Below the pieces are notes generated by a model that saw only the letters and a program-made list of their open reading frames with translations, had not been told where the DNA came from and made no database searches. A program made the translations under genes and the position numbers. From Malus domestica (taxonomy: Eukaryota; Streptophyta; Magnoliopsida; Rosales; Rosaceae), in the NCBI RefSeq assembly GCF_042453785.1, contig NC_091675.1, forward strand, positions 2,616,501 to 2,680,500: a stretch of 64,000 nt of DNA, in the 5' to 3' direction. Shown here in pieces: positions 59,795 to 64,000 of the stretch (positions are counted from its first letter, which is position 1; each line of letters starts with the position of its first letter).

Positions 59795-59971
59795 TTTTTT
59801 TTAACAAATGATAGTATATTACACTAAAGGGGTAGAGGAATGAGCTAAGCTTCGCACTGGGTAGCCATAAGAACATAAGAATGTAGTTCAAATTCGCTTT
59901 TGGCTAGAATCGAACCTAAAACTTTTGATTTACAAGTGAAAATGAATATCACTAAATCGTAGTACTAAATG
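59795..59971 (-). mobile_element. tRNA-derived SINE, copy 3
   Basis: Same family as 3499-3661 and 7674-7820. On the minus strand it reads CATTTAGTACTACGATTTAG, then a degenerate box region with AGGTTCGATTCTAGCC (B box), and ends in an A-run (the T-run at 59795-59802). Confidence 0.7.
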
Positions 59972-61430
59972 AAAATTATAAAGTATACCCCATTATAAGC
60001 AGAAAGTTCAATAAATAGGTGATAAACTGTATTTGTATAGGAATTTTTCCACAATAATGTGGAGCCAAATATATCTGGATCTAGAATTATAATCGCTGTT
60101 CAAAAATGACAAAGACAGTCCTTAGTGTTTGCTTGATCTTTTAGTTGTTGACAAATGTGAATCTCGCATGCTTTGAGGATTAAGAATCATCCAGGCACGT
60201 GTCGGGAAACATCAGAAAGCAAATGAGGAGGGTAAGGGTTTTATGCAGGTGTTTGACAATATTGCCCTCGGGAAGGGAAACTGTGAATGGTGGACGTGGG
60301 CGGTTGGCATGGCAAATAAGGGAAAAGCACCAGAGGTAGGGAGCTTGTCTCCCTCGATGGCGCAGTCCCTTTCAGCCACTCACCCCAATTTCCAAGTAGA
60401 CATCCGTCCAGAGTACCTGACCCTACCATCATTGCAATCTGACGGCAGGGATACGACAGGTTTCATACTCAAACCCTTACTTATATCAATCAATGGCTAT
60501 AAACCCATCACAAGTTCAGTGATCCAACTAGTGGGAAAGCAACTTCAGTAAAAATGCTTCACTGGGATAGCTCTGAGGTCAAAACCAGGGTGAAATTAAT
60601 TAGCACCTATTTACAAGAATATTATGTTTTTGTGAGCGTGACTAACCTGTTATATGTGATCATAAACTGCCTTGTCGTAGTTTTTTATTAAGAAGATGAA
60701 CTTGTATTTATAAGTCGAACACCATGGCAATTTTAAAACCAAATCAAATAGTGAAAGGTGCTAACGTTTAAACACATATTACCCTACTTAATTTCAACTG
60801 ATGCATTGTCATGGTGCTATGGGGTCAGGATTTTCTTGGTCGGATTCAGCTCCCAATTTAATATCGTGATTGGTTGGCTATATGCTCAGTTACCCTTTTT
60901 TATAGTCATTTCGGGTCTTCTTGTATTCTTTTAGCTACTAGCTAGGTCTGGTTTCATGTCTTCCTTGCTTTCGGCTTTTGTGTTTTGGTGTTTGGTATTT
61001 CATTTTATTTCCTGCTCCTCTTCTTTCATCACCCTTACTATTGTCGTTTCTTAAAAAGAAAAAAGAGAGAGACTTATACGGTGACATTAATCTCTTCACA
61101 ATCCACTTGAATGTTTTTCAATATAGCTGATAATTATCATAGGTGCTACCAATTCATTTCATGCATTTAGATTTTTTTTAATTTTATATACAAGTAAAAT
61201 CTCATTTTTTAAAGATAAATATGTTTAATTATTTGAGTTATAAATTCTTATGATCAATGAATTCAAATTAAGTTCATAATATAAAAAATCAACAAGAAAA
61301 TTATGATATTATGTAACGGTGTAATTGACGCAGTCAGAAAACTCTCACCACACCCATGTGTTGTAAAGAACACTACACGTTACCCTCAAACAATCTCAGC
61401 CAACCAGTTGTACATCTCAACACACCACAC
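59972..61430. other. Upstream region of the MIR156 gene
   Basis: No protein gene is convincing. A GC-richer island at 60240-60500 carries a 102-codon plus frame without known domain. A G-box-like core in GGCACGTGTCG occurs near 60195-60205. The region probably includes the MIR156 promoter. Confidence 0.4.
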
Positions 61431-61599
61431 ACATAGAGAATACTAATCAGGAGTCGTCTCTGTCTCTTGGTTAATCTTTAGGTTTAGTCTCAAACTTTGT
61501 TTTTCTTTTTCCCGAAAAAGCTTTATTTGTCTTCCCAAAAAACCAATCAACACATATCCCTGTCTCTTCCTCTCCTCCCACCTCAAAGCTTCAAAAGAG

Positions 61600-61601
61600 T
61601 A

Positions 61602-61632
<31 letters not shown>
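61600..61632 (+). repeat. (CT)n microsatellite
   Basis: A CT run broken once by GTCTC, located 13-45 bp before the ATG of the small ORF at 61645. Confidence 0.8.
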
Positions 61633-61644
61633 AAACATCAAGTC

Positions 61645-61788
61645 ATGAGGACTTTCCTTATTTGGCCGTTCCGGGGTTCGCCTCCCGCACTGTGGATTCA
61701 CTCAGGCCCCTTCTCTGGCTACGTGTTACCGACACCTGTACGTCCCGTTCTGCATGATAGAGAGAGAAAAAGAGAAGGGCAAGGATGA
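61645..61788 (+). CDS. 47-codon small ORF upstream of the miR156 hairpin
   Basis: Starts MRTFLIWPFR, includes PFSGYVLPTP, and ends in a Lys/Arg/Glu tail before TGA at 61786-61788. It is the first ATG in at least 200 bp of presumed leader (none between 61441 and 61644). The coding part 61650-61755 is clearly GC-richer than the AT- and CT-rich flanks. It could encode a pri-miRNA peptide (miPEP), or act only as an upstream ORF, or be chance. I know of no matching family. The function is unassigned. Confidence 0.35.
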   Translation: MRTFLIWPFRGSPPALWIHSGPFSGYVLPTPVRPVLHDRERKREGQG

Positions 61789-62264
61789 GATAAGATCATA
61801 AATAAGAGAGTCAATGAAGAAAGAGACATACAGAAACACAGAGACACACAGAGAGAGAAAGAAAGGGTAGCAGATAGCCAGCAGTAGTAGTAGCAGTACA
61901 GCTTCTTTTCTTATTGGGGTTTGTGGTGGTTGTTTTCATATTTTCTTCTCTTTTATTTACTTTTTTTTTTGGCAAACTCTCTTTTATTTACTTTTTATCA
62001 TTGAACAAAACCCTAAATTTCCTTCACACCAAAAGATTACTATTTGTTGATTATTCCGACATTTTGGTATCTTTCCTTATATGGGATTTTATTCTCTCCT
62101 TCTGGGTTCTCAGATCTGACTCATTTCTACCGATCTTTTTATTTATCTCTCTCTTTCAAGTTCTGCTTTCTTCCCAATCTTTTTTTTTCTTATTAATTAT
62201 CAAAAATTCAGTATTGGGTAGTTATATATTCTTGTGTTTAGAAATTTAATCTGGTTGGACTTAG

Positions 62265-62365
62265 GGTAGAAATTGACAGAAGAGAGTGAGCACACAGAGG
62301 CACTTGCCATAAAGCGTATGCCATTGCTTTTGCGTGCTCATGTCTCTTTCTGTCAGCTTCCCCAT
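62265..62365 (+). ncRNA. MIR156: miR156 precursor hairpin
   Basis: The 5' arm carries TGACAGAAGAGAGTGAGCAC exactly (62274-62293), the canonical miR156 sequence. The 3' arm GCTCATGTCTCTTTCTGTCAGC (62336-62357) pairs with it with small bulges, separated by a loop of about 42 nt. miR156 represses SPL transcription factors and sets the juvenile-to-adult transition in plants. No SPL gene is in this window. Confidence 0.95.
62274..62293 (+). ncRNA. miR156: Mature miR156
   Basis: A 20-nt perfect match to the conserved plant miR156 with 5' U, located on the 5' arm of the hairpin as expected for this family. Confidence 0.96.
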
Positions 62366-64000
62366 TTCCACTGCCGGATTAATATTAATTTTTTCATTTC
62401 TTCCTTCACACCCCCTCCCTTCTTCTCGTCTCCCTCTTTAATTTGTTTCACCAGTTCTCTTCTCTCTCAAAATGTTTTATTTACGGTGCTTAATTAACTG
62501 CTCAAGGGGATTCAAACTTCAAAGAAACTGAACCCCTAAGCCTAGCCTAGCTAAGAGAGCATGCTCCTGTTACTCCTTTGAAATCGGTAAGTGATTATAT
62601 GCATATTGTATCAATTGTTTTTATGTTATCTAAGCAGCTGAAACTATTACCTTGAGAGCGTGACTTTTGATATTGTTTTATATATGAGAAGGTACATATA
62701 CCTGTTTACTGTGAGAAATTAGCGGCAAAAACCAGGTTATCAAGCATATAGCATATCATGGGACCATTATTCACGCTCTATCTCTATAGTATGGTCCTCC
62801 CTTTCCTTCCCTCCTTCCTCACTCATCATCTTGAAACCCTGATCTAGTCCGAGAATTGGTAATTTTGATCCTTTTTTAATTCATACGCATGCGATGCTAA
62901 CTTGAAAACTGGTTCTTTTTGGACCTTTTTTGTATTTTGTTTAATAAATGGGTTTCTGTAGAACCTTATTTAGCAGCCTGAATATGGTTGCTTTGCTTGC
63001 GTGTTCGTACTACTGGTTACAAATCGTTTTCCTAATAACTAGTCTTTGGTCTAGATTTTACTTTTAAAATTCTATTGTGAATGCACATATTTCTTATAAT
63101 TCTATTGTGATTTAATGTGATGATCTAAGATAAAATGAGTATGGTTTTGTTATCTGTTTATCTCTAGTTTTAATTATGCAGGTTAGCCTGATGGATATAA
63201 CAGTTCATTGTCAAGTTGTAAGTTTTTCTTCTTTTTTTTCTTTTGGGTATGTGTCTACAGCTATCTGTCAAGTTTCATCAGATGACAGCTTGTTAAACAG
63301 GTTTGAATTTGCTTTCCCAATGATCAAAATCAATTTGGTGGTTCATTTCTTGCACCAAATTTATGTATATATCTCTATATATGTGATCTATGACATATAT
63401 TTATTTGGATTTTATTTTAAGAGTTGTTTCTCTAATTAGAGGCCGCTGGTAAGTATTTCTAACCCAAATACCCGATGGCCTTATTAATCTGTATGCATAC
63501 TACAGTAACATGAACAATTTCAATCTTTGTTTATATCTCGCAGTAAAATTTGTTCCATATCTATGTCCACAAACTGGAAGAGGCTGTTCCCAAACAATAA
63601 TGACTGGGATACACTGGTAAGTTATTTTAAGCATGGATTAATCTTATTTTAATTTTAGAATTACATGTCATGTATTCCTTATTGCATGAAGTTCACTTTG
63701 AGTTTGAAGTTGCTACAGAATTTAAGCCAGTTTTAGTGGCTTAACTATGAATTATGCCCAAAATTGTATTAGTTCTTGTATTTAGTAACTAGATAATTGT
63801 ACCGGTGACACGAATATAAAATGGTAACCATTACTTAGTTAATTTTATGTTAATGTTTGTTGTATATTTGTCATGACGTTTGTTTAGCAAATTGTTTCGT
63901 TATTACTTTTTCATATATTTATAGAATGTAGACTTTGTGGTCATTCTTTTTTATGTTTCTGTCGATGTTGCAGTAAGTTGATAAATATTGCATTTGGTTT
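62366..64000 (+). other. Region downstream of the miR156 hairpin
   Basis: T-rich, intron-like sequence with short candidate exons. One (about 63544-63617) starts after CTCGCAG and ends before GTAAGT, and contains an 18-codon frame MSTNWKRLFPNNNDWDTL. These are best explained as spliced parts of the pri-miRNA; a separate gene starting here cannot be excluded because the window ends. Confidence 0.35.

Larger units (their letters stand above)
61440..62640 (+). ncRNA. Putative MIR156 primary transcript, 5' part
   Basis: The miR156 hairpin at 62265-62365 must lie in a pol II transcript. Upstream sequence from about 61440 has leader-like CT runs (61603-61631), AG-rich blocks (61760-61860) and T-rich stretches with candidate splice sites. 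Plant MIR156 transcripts are often spliced, and the T-rich sequence after 62580 with candidate acceptors (for example TTATGCAG near 63180 and CTCGCAG near 63543) fits further downstream exons. Transcript ends are not determined. Confidence 0.5.

Noticed and set aside
60243-60551. 102-codon plus frame upstream of MIR156
   Set aside because: No recognisable domain, no homology I can recall, and no splice or promoter context. Kept only as a note on the upstream region.
63544-63617. Short exon-like frame MSTNWKRLFPNNNDWDTL as the start of a protein gene
   Set aside because: It lies downstream of the miR156 hairpin within intron-rich, T-rich sequence, matches no family I recognise, and cannot be extended inside the window. 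Spliced pri-miRNA is the simpler explanation.

Overview
The window is nuclear DNA of a dicotyledonous plant: AT-rich intergenic space, GT-AG introns with plant-like T-rich acceptors, and dense small transposons between intact single-copy housekeeping genes. The mix of repeat families suggests a woody Rosaceae genome (apple/pear group). That assignment is inference from general familiarity, not a database match.

Six genes can be modelled with confidence. Left to right: a CCR4-NOT deadenylase CAF1 (1292-2107, minus, intronless); signal peptidase complex subunit 2 (5287-7138, plus, five exons, one intron with U12-type signals); an organellar ClpB/HSP100 disaggregase, probably mitochondrial ClpB4 (8290-12670, plus, ten exons); an ARM-repeat protein of the PUB-like class (18315-20569, plus, two exons); an SDF2-like ER MIR-domain protein (28476-30297, minus, six exons); and a PDS5-C-like cohesin cofactor with a Tudor-like domain (34835-41413, plus, fourteen exons). 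At the right edge lies a microRNA156 gene: mature sequence at 62274-62293, passenger arm near 62336-62357. A 47-codon small ORF upstream of the hairpin may be a pri-miRNA-encoded peptide.

The rest is mostly mobile DNA. At least seven short inverted-repeat elements carry exact 9-bp target duplications (Mutator-like). Two Harbinger-like elements carry TAA duplications; one sits 25 bp after the ClpB stop codon. There are three copies of a tRNA-derived SINE, two RTE-type LINE 3' fragments, a young full-length but coding-defective Copia element (47824-54669, two differences between LTRs), and a truncated LTR-retrotransposon piece lying between two copies of the SDF2 exon 1/promoter segment.

The genes are functionally unrelated (mRNA decay, secretion, organellar proteostasis, protein degradation or signalling, ER quality control, chromatid cohesion, phase-change microRNA) and each appears independently transcribed, as is normal for plants. 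Exon coordinates come from reading splice sites and checking that frames join; transcripts were not available.
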